Assembly: GCA_904395885.1 (NCBI GenBank)
Contig: CAJFOF010000032.1
Span: forward strand, 1-56,603
Source: an uncultured Lachnospiraceae bacterium
GTDB taxonomy: Bacteria > Bacillota > Clostridia > Lachnospirales > Lachnospiraceae
Reading direction: 5' to 3'
DNA: 56,603 bases
Notes under the pieces: generated by a model
The model's database searches: none
What the model was told of the DNA's origin: nothing
The model's input: the letters and a program-made list of their open reading frames with translations, nothing else
Shown: in pieces, positions 17,591-26,830 of the stretch
How positions within the stretch are numbered: position 1 is the stretch's first letter
Layout of the letters: every line of letters begins with the position of its first letter
Program-made: the position numbers and the translations under genes

Positions 17591-19163
17591 CTTGTGCTCC
17601 TTTTTCAAGAATTTTGTAAATTTCTTCCATATCAAGATTTTCTCTGAGTTTTTCAGCCAGCTTATCATACTGGCTTTCCCGATATGCCCGGTAGTCTAGC
17701 CTTTCAGCCGCCACGTCGGTCAATCCTTTTCTTTTCATCAAAGCCGCCGCCACGATCCCGGCAGCCTCCTCAGAATCAAAAATCCCGTGAACATAAGATC
17801 CATAAACATTTCCTCTGCTGTAACCGTCTGTTTTTACCCGTTTGGAATTCGATTGGCACTCCATCACATACACAGTAGGACGGCAAATTTCCGGGATCCC
17901 GTCCCTGATTCTGGCTGTATCGACGATGCCTTCCTCCCGATTGATCCAGGTTCTCCCCATATGGATCTCATAACCTTCCACATTTTTCCCGGTCAGTTCC
18001 GAAAAGATTCCATCCATCTCCCCAAACGCTCCCGTCACCCGGGTCCTAACTTTTTCTTGCTCAAAAACAGTGGCCAGAGGAAGAAGCCCTATTCCCCTGA
18101 CACTCCCGTTGGGGGACTCTACAGTCTGGGGGTCCTCCAGCCGTTCTCCCAGCATCTGGTAGCCTCCACAGATCCCCCAGATGGGAACCTGCCTGTCTGC
18201 CAGCTTCAAAATTGCAGCCTCCAGCCCGTTTTGCCGCATCCATAAAAGATCCGCCACAGTGCTCTTTGTCCCTGGCAGGATCACCATATCTGGATTTCCC
18301 AGCTCTCCTGTACTGGTGATGAAACGAATCCTGACCCCCGGAATACAGGCAAATGCGCCAAAGTCGGTAAAGTTTGAAATCTTCGGAAAACGGATCACTG
18401 CAATATCCACCTTCGCCGTTTCCGGGCTGCCGGCCCCCTCTAAGAAGCTGCTGAGACTGTCTTCATCCTCAATCCTTACGTCCATGTAAGGCACCACTCC
18501 CACTGTGGGGATTTTGCACAGTTTCTCCAACATCTCGATTCCCGGATCCAATATGGTCTTGTCACCCCGGAATTTATTGAGAATCAGTCCTTTGACCCGC
18601 GCTCTTTCCTTCTCTTCCAACAGCAAAACGGTACCGTAAAGCTGGGCAAAAACGCCGCCCCGGTCAATATCTCCAACCAGAAGAACCGGGGCATCCGCCA
18701 TCTCCGCCATTCCCATATTGACAATGTCGTCCTTTTTCAAATTGATCTCCGCAGGACTTCCTGCTCCTTCTATTACAATAATATCATAACTGGAAGACAG
18801 CCTTTCATAGGCCGCCTTAATCTCAGGAATCAGATTCTTTTTATAAGAGAAATACGCCTTTGCCTCCATATTTCCTATCGGAGTTCCGCACACGATCACC
18901 TGAGAACCGGTATCGCTGGACGGTTTTAACAAAATAGGATTCATATCTGCTGACGGCTCAATTCCCGCCGCTTCTGCCTGGACAGCCTGGGCTCTTCCCA
19001 TCTCAAGGCCTTCCTTCGTAATGCAGGAATTCAGCGCCATATTCTGCGCTTTAAAAGGCGCCACCCGATAACCGTCCTGCTTGAAAATCCGGCACAGCCC
19101 GGCAGCCAGCAGACTCTTGCCGGCATTGGACATCGTGCCCTGTATCATGATTGCTTTTGCCAT
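17571..19163 (-). CDS. cbiP: cobyric acid synthase (glutamine-hydrolysing)
   Basis: A 530-residue CbiP/CobQ that amidates side chains b, d, e and g of adenosyl-cobyrinate a,c-diamide. The N-terminal deviant P-loop is MIQGTMSNAGKSLLAAGLC, with the ATP-site VIEGAGSPAEINL and VGDIDRGGVFAQLYGT. The C-terminal glutamine amidotransferase half has PIWGICGGYQMLGE with the nucleophilic cysteine and a SYVHGIFD histidine. GGAGGT precedes the ATG, which follows the cobD stop immediately. Confidence 0.95.
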   Translation of the reverse strand: MAKAIMIQGTMSNAGKSLLAAGLCRIFKQDGYRVAPFKAQNMALNSCITKEGLEMGRAQAVQAEAAGIEPSADMNPILLKPSSDTGSQVIVCGTPIGNMEAKAYFSYKKNLIPEIKAAYERLSSSYDIIVIEGAGSPAEINLKKDDIVNMGMAEMADAPVLLVGDIDRGGVFAQLYGTVLLLEEKERARVKGLILNKFRGDKTILDPGIEMLEKLCKIPTVGVVPYMDVRIEDEDSLSSFLEGAGSPETAKVDIAVIRFPKISNFTDFGAFACIPGVRIRFITSTGELGNPDMVILPGTKSTVADLLWMRQNGLEAAILKLADRQVPIWGICGGYQMLGERLEDPQTVESPNGSVRGIGLLPLATVFEQEKVRTRVTGAFGEMDGIFSELTGKNVEGYEIHMGRTWINREEGIVDTARIRDGIPEICRPTVYVMECQSNSKRVKTDGYSRGNVYGSYVHGIFDSEEAAGIVAAALMKRKGLTDVAAERLDYRAYRESQYDKLAEKLRENLDMEEIYKILEKGAQDGKAED

Positions 19164-20243
19164 TTACAATACCTCCTTCGACGCCAGGCAAAGTTTCATG
19201 GCATTCAGAAGCTCCTGGTTCTCTTCTCTGGATTTTACGCCGATTCTGTAGTATCTGCCCGAAAGCCCGGAATAGTTGGCGCAGGAGCGAATCAGGATTC
19301 CTTTTTCTAAGAGCGCCTGGAACAGTTCTCGTTCCGGCACTCTGCGTACATCCTTAAAAAACAGGTAATTGGCCTGAGAGTCCCAGACCCTAAATCCCAG
19401 GGATTCCAGGCCTTCCCTTAAAAAGCGGCGTTCCTCTTCTATCAGCATTTTGGCATCAGCCACATATGCTTCTTCTTTCAGCGCCACTATTCCGGCCGCC
19501 TGGGCCACAGAAGATACGGGCCAAGGCTGGCGCACCTGCTTCATCCGCTCCAGCAGAGCTTCATTTCTGCAGATTCCATAGCCAAGCCGAAGGCCTGCCA
19601 TGGCATAAGTCTTTGTAAAAGCTTTTAAAATAAATAAGTTTCTGTACCGCGGAATGAGGGGAACCGCAGAGATCTCGCTGGAATCGTCCAAGAATTCGCA
19701 GAAACACTCATCTACAACCAGGAGGATCCCCCTGTCTTCACAGATCTGCATGATTCTTTCTATCCCTGTCCTGGGAACCGTCAATCCTGTAGGATTATTG
19801 GGATTGCACAGAAAAGCCATTTGAAGAGAGTCGCCGTTTTTTTCTAAGAACCGGCAAAATTTATCCGTGTCCAGAGCAAATCCCGCCTTTTCTTCCATAA
19901 CAAATTCTTCAATCCGACATCCCACACTCCGAAGTGCCTGGGCGTATTCGGAAAAAGTCGGAATAGGGATTACCGCCTGTCCAGGTTTTAAGGCCAAAAC
20001 CAGATTAAAAATCAGATCCGCCGCCCCATTTCCGCAGATAACCGTATCCTGAGGAATGCACCAGAACTCTGCCAGAGCCTTGGTGAGGCTCCGCGATTCG
20101 CTGTCCGGGTAACAGGAACAGTTTTCAGCAGCCTCCTTTACCGCATTTTTTACCCCTTCCGGCAGCCCCAGAGGATTTAGGCTCACCGAATAGTCCATAG
20201 AAATCTTTTGACTGTAGATATCGCCGCCATGCTGATATTCCAT
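19164..20243 (-). CDS. cobD: threonine-phosphate decarboxylase (PLP enzyme, aminopropanol arm)
   Basis: A 359-residue fold-type I PLP enzyme of the HisC/CobD group. It would make (R)-1-amino-2-propanol phosphate from threonine phosphate for CbiB. It starts MEYQHGGDIYSQ, a CobD hallmark. VDECFCEFLDD binds the pyridine ring, LKAFTKTYAMAGLRLGY supplies the PLP lysine, and the C terminus has the RYYRIGVKS arginine. I start at 20243 because AAGGAGG lies 6 bases upstream; the longer reading has no site. It overlaps no gene but sits 17 bases after the cbiB stop. HisC function is a weaker alternative. Confidence 0.92.
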   Translation of the reverse strand: MEYQHGGDIYSQKISMDYSVSLNPLGLPEGVKNAVKEAAENCSCYPDSESRSLTKALAEFWCIPQDTVICGNGAADLIFNLVLALKPGQAVIPIPTFSEYAQALRSVGCRIEEFVMEEKAGFALDTDKFCRFLEKNGDSLQMAFLCNPNNPTGLTVPRTGIERIMQICEDRGILLVVDECFCEFLDDSSEISAVPLIPRYRNLFILKAFTKTYAMAGLRLGYGICRNEALLERMKQVRQPWPVSSVAQAAGIVALKEEAYVADAKMLIEEERRFLREGLESLGFRVWDSQANYLFFKDVRRVPERELFQALLEKGILIRSCANYSGLSGRYYRIGVKSREENQELLNAMKLCLASKEVL

Positions 20244-20260
20244 AAATGCCTCCTTTTCTT

Positions 20261-21259
20261 TCAGATCCATACTGCCGCTGCCAGTTCAATGGCCAGCAAA
20301 ATCACTGCCGCTATTCCCTCTGCTCCGAACATGAGTCTCCCTGTCCTCCGGATGTCCTGTGGCTCGATCTCCCGATCCGGATCGCCGATACTTGGCTTCT
20401 CATAAAGTTTTCCAAAATACCACGCATTCCCCGCCAACCTCAGATGAAGGGCTCCGGCGCAGACAGCCTCACCGTGAGCAGAATTGGGGCTGGCATGACA
20501 GTACCGGTCCCGTTTATAGATCTTCCAGGCGTTTTTCCCGTCATATCTCAGCAGAAATGCTGCCCCGGTCATGAATAGAGCCGTAAGGCGCGCTGGAATA
20601 AAGTTACAGAGATCATCCAGTTTTGCAGCCGCCCGGCCAAAGTAGAGATATCTCTCATTTTTGTATCCTACCATAGAATCCATGGTATTCACTGCTTTAT
20701 AGAAAAAACCTCCAACAGGGCCGAAAATAGCCATATAGACAAAAGGGGCAATTACTCCGTCTGACGTATTTTCCGCCACCGTTTCCACTGCCGCCCTTGC
20801 AATTCCATCCCGATCCAGCCGGTCAGTATCCCTTCCAACGATCATAGCCACTGCCTGTCTGGCCTTTTCAATATCCCCCTGTTCCAAAGCTTTTTCTACT
20901 TTCCTGCTCTCCGCATACAGACTCTTTGCAGCCAAAAGCTGGTAACAAAATACAGTCTTGAGAAGCAGAGACAGTTTCGGGTCCACATAGGAAGCCCCTT
21001 CCAGGATCAACCAGGGCACGGATACCGATACAGCCGTTACGATTATCACCAGAAAAACTCCGGCAGTAAGTTCTCTTTTTTGGAAATTTTCTCCGTTTTT
21101 GCCGGCCTCCGCAGAGCACTTCATAACCCTTCTCAGCAAATCTTCCGTTTTTTGAATCAGCCATCCTATCGCCCTGACCGGATGGTATATAAAATGAGGA
21201 TCTCCTAAAAGCAGATCCAATGCCATTCCAAGCAGCAATGCCAGCGCCGTCTCTCTCAT
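20261..21259 (-). CDS. cbiB: adenosylcobinamide-phosphate synthase
   Basis: A 332-residue integral membrane protein (CbiB/CobD family) that attaches aminopropanol phosphate to adenosylcobyric acid. Seen: DLLLGDPHFIYHPVRAIG near residue 16, IVGRDTDRLD, AAVETVAENTSDGVIAPFVYMAIFG and CHASPNSAHGEAVCAGALHLRL, all invariant family segments, plus four to five membrane helices. Its naming differs between organisms; here the neighbouring PLP enzyme takes the name cobD. Confidence 0.95.
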   Translation of the reverse strand: MRETALALLLGMALDLLLGDPHFIYHPVRAIGWLIQKTEDLLRRVMKCSAEAGKNGENFQKRELTAGVFLVIIVTAVSVSVPWLILEGASYVDPKLSLLLKTVFCYQLLAAKSLYAESRKVEKALEQGDIEKARQAVAMIVGRDTDRLDRDGIARAAVETVAENTSDGVIAPFVYMAIFGPVGGFFYKAVNTMDSMVGYKNERYLYFGRAAAKLDDLCNFIPARLTALFMTGAAFLLRYDGKNAWKIYKRDRYCHASPNSAHGEAVCAGALHLRLAGNAWYFGKLYEKPSIGDPDREIEPQDIRRTGRLMFGAEGIAAVILLAIELAAAVWI

Positions 21260-21286
21260 CAGTCTTTACAATCCTTCTATCACATT

Positions 21287-21685
21287 CTATTTGATCCGCT
21301 GCCCAATGCCGCCTACAACCCGCCATACTTCGCCGGCCTGAGATGCCAAACTGCACTGGATCCTCCCTGTCTCTTCTCTCCAGGCCCGCAAAAAAGCGTC
21401 CATCGGAACGATCCCGGATCCAATTTCCTCTGAAACAATAACCTGGACATCGGCTTTCCCGCACAAGTCCAAAACGAATTTTTCAGCAGAAAAATGGTCG
21501 CCTTCGGTCTCCATTCTGCGTTTTATCATACAGGGAAGTCCCATCTTCCACTCTGCCTCACAGTACTCTTCCCAGGCAGCCGTTTGTCCGTCGCTCCATA
21601 CAGGCTTCCCTACTCCCAACTGTGCCATACGCTGTTCCGCAAATTTCCGTTTTCCCTGGAAAGCGCCTCCGATAACCAAAATCAT
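21287..21685 (-). CDS. truncated CobU-like paralogue
   Basis: A 132-residue protein resembling CobU at both ends but lacking much of the middle. The N terminus has MILVIGGAFQGKRKFAE in place of the P-loop GGxxSGKS, so the Ser/Thr after the lysine is an arginine. The second half keeps VSEEIGSGIVPMD and EVWRVVGGIGQRIK, which match the CobU nucleotide and C-terminal motifs. The guanylylated histidine region of CobU is not evident. It lies between cobS (start overlaps the cobS stop by 4 bases) and cbiB. A complete cobU is two genes upstream, so this may be an accessory subunit, a regulator or a decaying duplicate. Confidence 0.7.
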   Translation of the reverse strand: MILVIGGAFQGKRKFAEQRMAQLGVGKPVWSDGQTAAWEEYCEAEWKMGLPCMIKRRMETEGDHFSAEKFVLDLCGKADVQVIVSEEIGSGIVPMDAFLRAWREETGRIQCSLASQAGEVWRVVGGIGQRIK

Positions 21686-22464
21686 CCTATCACCTTCATT
21701 CCTATTACCAATATCCACAAACTGACCATCTCACAGACCTGCAAATAAAAGCCTGCCACATCTCCTGTAATCCCGCCAAACTTCTTTTGGGAAAACCAGT
21801 AATACCACACAAAAACCAGTACCTGACCGGCTGCGGTAAACAGCCCTGCCGCGCCTCCAAAAAACCACAAAGCGGCAGTTCCTCCGACCAGCCACACAAC
21901 CAGTACTCTGCTGACCATCCTTTTCTCTGCACTGTCTGCGAAAGCGGCCGCCAGACCAGTATCTTTAGCACAGGGGAACAAGGCCACCGACAAACCGGAA
22001 AACGCCCTCTCCATAAAGCAAACCGCGGCCAGGACAGCGCCCATCTTATAATCCAGAACCGCCGTCTGAGAGATCTCCGCCAGAAGCCCCGCATAGCAGA
22101 TGAGATATCCCGCACAGCTTATGACTGCAAAAGCGCCTGTGTGTGGGTCCTTCATAATCTCCAGCTTTTTTTCTCTGCTGCCATAGGATCCCAGCGCGTC
22201 CATGGTGTCTAAAAATCCGTCCAGATGAATTCCTCCGGTAACAATCAGAGGAACGGCAGCACCGATCAGTCCGGCAGCGCCGGAGCTAAATTCCAATCCA
22301 TTGGATATCAGCAGCCACAGGTACAGGAATAATCCTTCCGCCAACCCGACAAACGGAAAGAAGCACATCACGTAGCGCATTCTCTCTTTCGTCCACTCTA
22401 CTGTAGGCACGGGAATCCTGGAATACATAGCAAAAGCAATTAAAAACGAATACCAGACATTCAT
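21682..22464 (-). CDS. cobS: adenosylcobinamide-GDP ribazoletransferase (cobalamin synthase)
   Basis: A 260-residue membrane enzyme that joins AdoCbi-GDP to alpha-ribazole (phosphate). Motifs: FLIAFAMYSRIPVP at the start, GGIHLDGFLDTMDALGSYGSREKKLEIMKDPHTGAFAV split here as the GG.HLDG and DPHTGAF signatures, and GGITGDVAGF near the C terminus. About six membrane helices. Overlaps cobU (ATGA) and the CobU-like gene by 4 bases each. Confidence 0.95.
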   Translation of the reverse strand: MNVWYSFLIAFAMYSRIPVPTVEWTKERMRYVMCFFPFVGLAEGLFLYLWLLISNGLEFSSGAAGLIGAAVPLIVTGGIHLDGFLDTMDALGSYGSREKKLEIMKDPHTGAFAVISCAGYLICYAGLLAEISQTAVLDYKMGAVLAAVCFMERAFSGLSVALFPCAKDTGLAAAFADSAEKRMVSRVLVVWLVGGTAALWFFGGAAGLFTAAGQVLVFVWYYWFSQKKFGGITGDVAGFYLQVCEMVSLWILVIGMKVIG

Positions 22465-23009
22465 GTTTCGTCTCCTTTTAATACTACCGGAATCCCGCAG
22501 ACCACTTCCACTACCCTGTCAGCCATGGCAAAAAGCTTCTGGTTCATTCTCCCCAGCATTCTCATATATTCTGTCGTTTCAGCCGAGTACTCTTCTCCGT
22601 CAGAAAACACCTCATTGGTCACAATGACAAGAAACTTTGCCTGGGAAGCCAGCACGCCTATACCGTGGACGATCTTCGCTTCCAAAAGCATTTCTTCCTC
22701 TCTGGTAGCTGCCCGGCCCTGGGCAAAAAACTCATTGGCCGTCAGGTTGCCGATACACTCTACCAGCACGGCGGTCTCCTCCCAGGGACTCTGAAAATCC
22801 ACGCCGGCCAGATCTCTCGGCCGTTCTATGGCAGCAAATCCCTTGCCTTCCCTGAGTTTTTTATGGCGTTCTACTTTTTTCTGGTCTTCTTCCCCAAAAA
22901 CTTCCATGGTGGCCAGATAATACTGATAAGCAACTTTTGTGGCAAGCAAAACGGACTCCGCATATTCAGATTTTCCGCTGCCGCTCCCCCCTGTAATGAC
23001 AGTAATCAT
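22461..23009 (-). CDS. cobU: adenosylcobinamide kinase / guanylyltransferase
   Basis: A 182-residue bifunctional CobU. The P-loop is GGSGSGKSEYAES at residues 7-19, the guanylylated histidine lies in VERHKKLREG near residue 49, and the second nucleotide motif is VIVTNEVFSDG. It phosphorylates adenosylcobinamide and transfers GMP to it. The GTP-site loop VVP seen in many CobU proteins is replaced by DGEEYS, a common clostridial variant. Start and stop overlap cobT and cobS as ATGA. Confidence 0.93.
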   Translation of the reverse strand: MITVITGGSGSGKSEYAESVLLATKVAYQYYLATMEVFGEEDQKKVERHKKLREGKGFAAIERPRDLAGVDFQSPWEETAVLVECIGNLTANEFFAQGRAATREEEMLLEAKIVHGIGVLASQAKFLVIVTNEVFSDGEEYSAETTEYMRMLGRMNQKLFAMADRVVEVVCGIPVVLKGDET

Positions 23010-24115
23010 AGAAAATGCTGATACTCCTTTATTTCAATCTCTTGAAACGTGCTCATATTCCGATAAACCGTCTCCGCCATTGACAGCAGAGGCAGCAAGG
23101 CCACTGCTCCTGTCCCCTCTCCCAGGCACATGCGGCCGTGGATCACAGGTTCCAGTCCCAGCCTTTCCAGTACCATGGCTCCGGCCGGCTCCGCAGAGAC
23201 GTGGGATGCCAGAATAAACTCTCTAACCGCAGGACAGATTGCCACTGCCGCCAAAGCTGCCGCGCCGGTGATAAATCCGTCCAAAATGACAGGAATTCTG
23301 TAAACCGCCCCTCCGATCATAAGACCTGCCAAACCTGCCAGATCAAAGCCTCCTACCTTGGAAAGAACGTCGATGGCATCCTGTCTGTCCGGCCGGTTTT
23401 TTTCGATTCCTTCCCGGATGACGGCAATTTTTCTCTCCAATCCTTCCCGGCTCAGGCCTGCCCCCCGACCGGTGACCTCCCTGGGATCCATTCCCAGCAA
23501 TACGGCGCTCACTGCACTGCTGGTAGTCGTATTGCCAATGCCCATCTCACCTGCCGCAATAATCCGAAAGCCCCTTTCTTTTAGAAGCCTTGCTGTCTCC
23601 ATTCCGCACTCCACTGCCTTTATCGTAAGCTTCCTTGTCATAGCAGGTCCTTCCAGGAAATTTTTCGTTCCCAAAGCCAGCTTGCGGTCCCAGATCGGAT
23701 ACAGAACATGCCTTTTTTCTTCCGGTATGGACAGAGGAAACTCACAAACCGCCCCCTTCAGCCGTCCGGCCACTCCCAGGTCCACAGGCAGCACATAGGC
23801 TCCGGCCTCCTTTGCCATCAGACATACGCAGCTTTCTCCTCTTGAAAAATTTTCAGTCACCACCGCAGTCACTTCCTGCCCTGTCTGAGTCACACCCTCA
23901 GAGACGATTCCGTTATCTCCGCAGAAAATCGCCACAGCTTTTTTGGAGAGATCTATCTCCGGCGTTCCCCCAATCCCGGCGATTCGGATGATCGCCTTCT
24001 CCAAAAGTCCCAGGCTGTCCAAAGGTTTTGCAATGCTGTCCCAGTTTCGTTTTGCCCTTTCCATGGCCTCTTCATCCAGACGGATATCCATAGAAACCGC
24101 TTCCTTTAATGTCAT
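23006..24115 (-). CDS. cobT: nicotinate-nucleotide:5,6-dimethylbenzimidazole phosphoribosyltransferase
   Basis: A 369-residue CobT that activates the lower-ligand base to alpha-ribazole phosphate. Seen: AKPLDSLGLLEKAI near residue 30, VAIFCGDNGIVSEGVTQTGQEVT, AGEMGIGNTTTSSAV near residue 180, GRGAGLS, and the C-terminal GEGTGAVALLPLL with the conserved glutamate. The ATG at 24115 has GGAGGAAGG directly upstream. No bluB or bza lower-ligand genes are near, so the base is imported, made elsewhere, or not DMB. Confidence 0.95.
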   Translation of the reverse strand: MTLKEAVSMDIRLDEEAMERAKRNWDSIAKPLDSLGLLEKAIIRIAGIGGTPEIDLSKKAVAIFCGDNGIVSEGVTQTGQEVTAVVTENFSRGESCVCLMAKEAGAYVLPVDLGVAGRLKGAVCEFPLSIPEEKRHVLYPIWDRKLALGTKNFLEGPAMTRKLTIKAVECGMETARLLKERGFRIIAAGEMGIGNTTTSSAVSAVLLGMDPREVTGRGAGLSREGLERKIAVIREGIEKNRPDRQDAIDVLSKVGGFDLAGLAGLMIGGAVYRIPVILDGFITGAAALAAVAICPAVREFILASHVSAEPAGAMVLERLGLEPVIHGRMCLGEGTGAVALLPLLSMAETVYRNMSTFQEIEIKEYQHFL

Positions 24116-24125
24116 TTCCTTCCTC

Positions 24126-25526
24126 CTATATCCTTCCCATCCGGTAATCCCGGCAGCAGCGGGCAAATTCGGCTATAAACTCCGGACAGGACCGGTAATA
24201 CAGGTGCGGAAAGCCTGCCAGAGTATTTTTATAGTTTCTCATGCAGAGCCACTCCTTGTTTCCTGCCGGTTTTCTGGCACAGGCTCCTGCCCCCTGATCG
24301 TTTGTCTGCCAGTAGTGGAATTCATGGCCTTTCATGCTCATTCCCTTTTTTAGAAATGGCAGGTCCTCCTCAGCAGTCAGAGTCAGATAGCCGAAATTTC
24401 CAAGCCTCTGCCCTTTCCCGGATTCCCCGGAAAAAACTCCTGCCATGGGAAATATGTGTCCATCCTCAGTCTTTAAATTTTCTAATAAATACAAAAAGCC
24501 GCCGCATTCCCCCAGGATAGGCATTCCGGATTCTGCTGCTTTCCGGATGCTCATTCTCATGGTTTCGTTCTCCGCCAGCTTATCCGCATAAAGCTCCGGA
24601 TAGCCTCCGCCCAAAAGCAGGCCATCCAAACCATCAGGCAGTTCTTTATCGTGAAGCGGGGAGAACTCTGTCAGAATTCCCCCAGCCTTTTCCATCGCCT
24701 GCAGGTTTTCTCTATAGTAAAAACAGAAGGCTTCATCCTTTGCGATTCCCAGATGGAAAGCAGTCCCCGGTTTATGTATCGCTTCGTTTCTTAAAATTCG
24801 TCCATTTTCAAATTGAGAGGTATACCGTTGAGAAATCTCCAAAAGAAGGCCAATATCCAAAGTCTCTTCCAAAATCCCGGCCAGCCGGCGGATCTGGAAC
24901 TGGATATCTGCGATCTCATCCGGAAGAATAAGCCCCAGATGGCGGCTTTCAATTTTCAGGAAATCCAGGGGCGGTATGTAGCCTGCTACAGGAACTCCCA
25001 GTTCTCTCTCCAGGGTTTCTTTTAATCCAGTGTATATCATAGGCGATACCCGGTTTAAAATAATCCCCGCAATCCCAGGGCCTCTCCTGTCGTATCCTGC
25101 CGGCTGGTAGTCCAAAAAGCCCTTGATCAGAGGAATCAGGGACAGGCTGGCGCCCTTTGCATCCACTACCAGAATGACCGGACAATCCAGAATCCCGGCG
25201 ACATCCCAGGCACTTGCCTGAGGACTGGTTCCGCCCAGTCCGTCAAAATACCCCATAACTCCCTCTATCAGGGCCAGCCCTTCTTCTTTTCCCTCTGTCC
25301 CTTGCAAAAATACTTCCCGGAGTCCATCCGGATCCTCAAAAAAGCTGTCCAGGTTCCGGCTTTCCTGGCCCAGAATTTTTTTGTGAAACAGCGGATCAAT
25401 ATAGTCCGGACCACATTTAAAAGAAGCCACCGGCACAAATTTTTTCTTAAACACTTCCAGCAGGCCGCAGGTCAGGATTGTCTTTCCGGATCCGCTTTTA
25501 GGAGCCGCAATCATCAGTTTTCTCAT
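24126..25526 (-). CDS. cbiA: cobyrinate a,c-diamide synthase
   Basis: A 466-residue CbiA that amidates side chains a and c of cobyrinate using glutamine and ATP. The N-terminal ATP loop is IAAPKSGSGKTILTCGLLE, with LIEGVMGYFDGLGG as Walker B-like segment. The C-terminal amidotransferase domain has LLLGGGYPELYADKL and GMPILGECGGFLYL with the catalytic cysteine. The start overlaps the cbiET stop as ATGA. Confidence 0.95.
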   Translation of the reverse strand: MRKLMIAAPKSGSGKTILTCGLLEVFKKKFVPVASFKCGPDYIDPLFHKKILGQESRNLDSFFEDPDGLREVFLQGTEGKEEGLALIEGVMGYFDGLGGTSPQASAWDVAGILDCPVILVVDAKGASLSLIPLIKGFLDYQPAGYDRRGPGIAGIILNRVSPMIYTGLKETLERELGVPVAGYIPPLDFLKIESRHLGLILPDEIADIQFQIRRLAGILEETLDIGLLLEISQRYTSQFENGRILRNEAIHKPGTAFHLGIAKDEAFCFYYRENLQAMEKAGGILTEFSPLHDKELPDGLDGLLLGGGYPELYADKLAENETMRMSIRKAAESGMPILGECGGFLYLLENLKTEDGHIFPMAGVFSGESGKGQRLGNFGYLTLTAEEDLPFLKKGMSMKGHEFHYWQTNDQGAGACARKPAGNKEWLCMRNYKNTLAGFPHLYYRSCPEFIAEFARCCRDYRMGRI

Positions 25527-26830
25527 AGCGCCCCTCCCTCTGGGTGATTTGCCAGTGTGATCAGATAGATTGGATTCTGAGCCTTCTGCATATGGTACCG
25601 CCCGATCTTCTCCGCCTGCGAAATCCCCGCCTGGATGATCTGGCTCTCTTCAAACTGCCATCTCCTGGATGCTTCCACGGCCAAAGCCAGAGTCTCAAGG
25701 GTAATGGCGCTGATGACAATCCGGACATTGGGATTTTTTCTCAAAAGACTCTCTATGATCTCTGTCAGATTCCCTCCGGAGCCTCCGATAAACGCGCAGC
25801 TTGGAGCCGGAAGGCCCTCCAGACATTCCGGAGCCGCTCCCTCCACAACGTGAAAATCTGAGTCTTCCGGAAGGAATTTTCTCTGGTTGGCCCGAATTAA
25901 TGCGATGGCCTCCGGATTTTTCTCTACTGCCCAGACCTGGCCGCCTATCCCCTGCAACGCCAGCTTTGCCGCAATGGATACCGAACCTGTCCCGGCTCCG
26001 ATGTCGTATACCACATCGCCCGGCTCCAGAGCCAGCTTTGCCAGGCAAAGGGTTCGGATCTCCGCCTTTGTCATGGGAACTTTCCCCCGGATAAAGTCCT
26101 CGTCCCTCAGGGAAAACGCCCGGATCCCGGACATCGGATTCGCCTTGCGGGCATCTCCAAACACCAGGGCGCAGCAAAGGGCCGAAAACTCCTCCAGTTG
26201 AACATTCTTTTCATTCAAAAGGAACTCCGCTGTCCCCTCCAGTATGTTCTCCTGAGGATAGGACAGATAAGAGCCAAATACGATTCTTCGGTTGCCCAGC
26301 CCTGCGTCTCTCAGCTCCCTGCATACAGAGAAAGGTGTTGTCTTTCCGCCCAGCAAGAAAAAGCATACGGGATTGTTCCGAATTTTTTCCAGGTAGTTTT
26401 CTTCTCTTCCGTGAAGACTTACGATCTCTGCATCCTGCCAGGGAATTCCCGCCCTGGCGGCCAGATAAGAGAGAGAAGAAATCCCCGGAATCAGCCGGAC
26501 CTCCCACCCCTCATGCTCCAGAGCTGCTTTTACCTTCGCCGCCCCGCTGTAGAACCCTGTATCTCCAGAGAATACCACCGCCGCTGTGTCTACTTGGGAA
26601 AAGCCGGAAAGCCACCGGGCAATCTCCTCGCCCTGATAAGAAACCAGAACCTCTTTTCCCTCCAGAAACTCACGGACGCTTTCCAGCGGGCGCTTGGCCC
26701 CTGCCACAGCCTGCGCCTGCCAAATGCAGGTTTCACCTTGGCGGGTAAGCTGATCCCTGGCTCCCATTCCGATTCCAATCAGATAAGCCTTCCTTTTCTT
26801 CGCCAGTCTGCTTCCACATTTGTCTTCCAT
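25523..26830 (-). CDS. cbiET: fused cobalt-precorrin-7 C5-methyltransferase / C15-methyltransferase-decarboxylase
   Basis: A 435-residue fusion (CobL type). The N-terminal CbiE half has AYLIGIGMGA, VVFSGDTGFYSGA and IPGISSLSYLAARAG of the tetrapyrrole methylase fold. The C-terminal CbiT half (from about residue 240) begins MTKAEIRTLCLAKLAL and has the SAM-binding DIGAGTGSVSIAAKLAL and IGGSGGNL. It overlaps cbiJ by 98 bases, which is unusually long, but the first beta strand AYLIGIG requires a start near here. The ribosome site is weak, so the exact start is less certain than the gene. Confidence 0.93.
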   Translation of the reverse strand: MEDKCGSRLAKKRKAYLIGIGMGARDQLTRQGETCIWQAQAVAGAKRPLESVREFLEGKEVLVSYQGEEIARWLSGFSQVDTAAVVFSGDTGFYSGAAKVKAALEHEGWEVRLIPGISSLSYLAARAGIPWQDAEIVSLHGREENYLEKIRNNPVCFFLLGGKTTPFSVCRELRDAGLGNRRIVFGSYLSYPQENILEGTAEFLLNEKNVQLEEFSALCCALVFGDARKANPMSGIRAFSLRDEDFIRGKVPMTKAEIRTLCLAKLALEPGDVVYDIGAGTGSVSIAAKLALQGIGGQVWAVEKNPEAIALIRANQRKFLPEDSDFHVVEGAAPECLEGLPAPSCAFIGGSGGNLTEIIESLLRKNPNVRIVISAITLETLALAVEASRRWQFEESQIIQAGISQAEKIGRYHMQKAQNPIYLITLANHPEGGAL

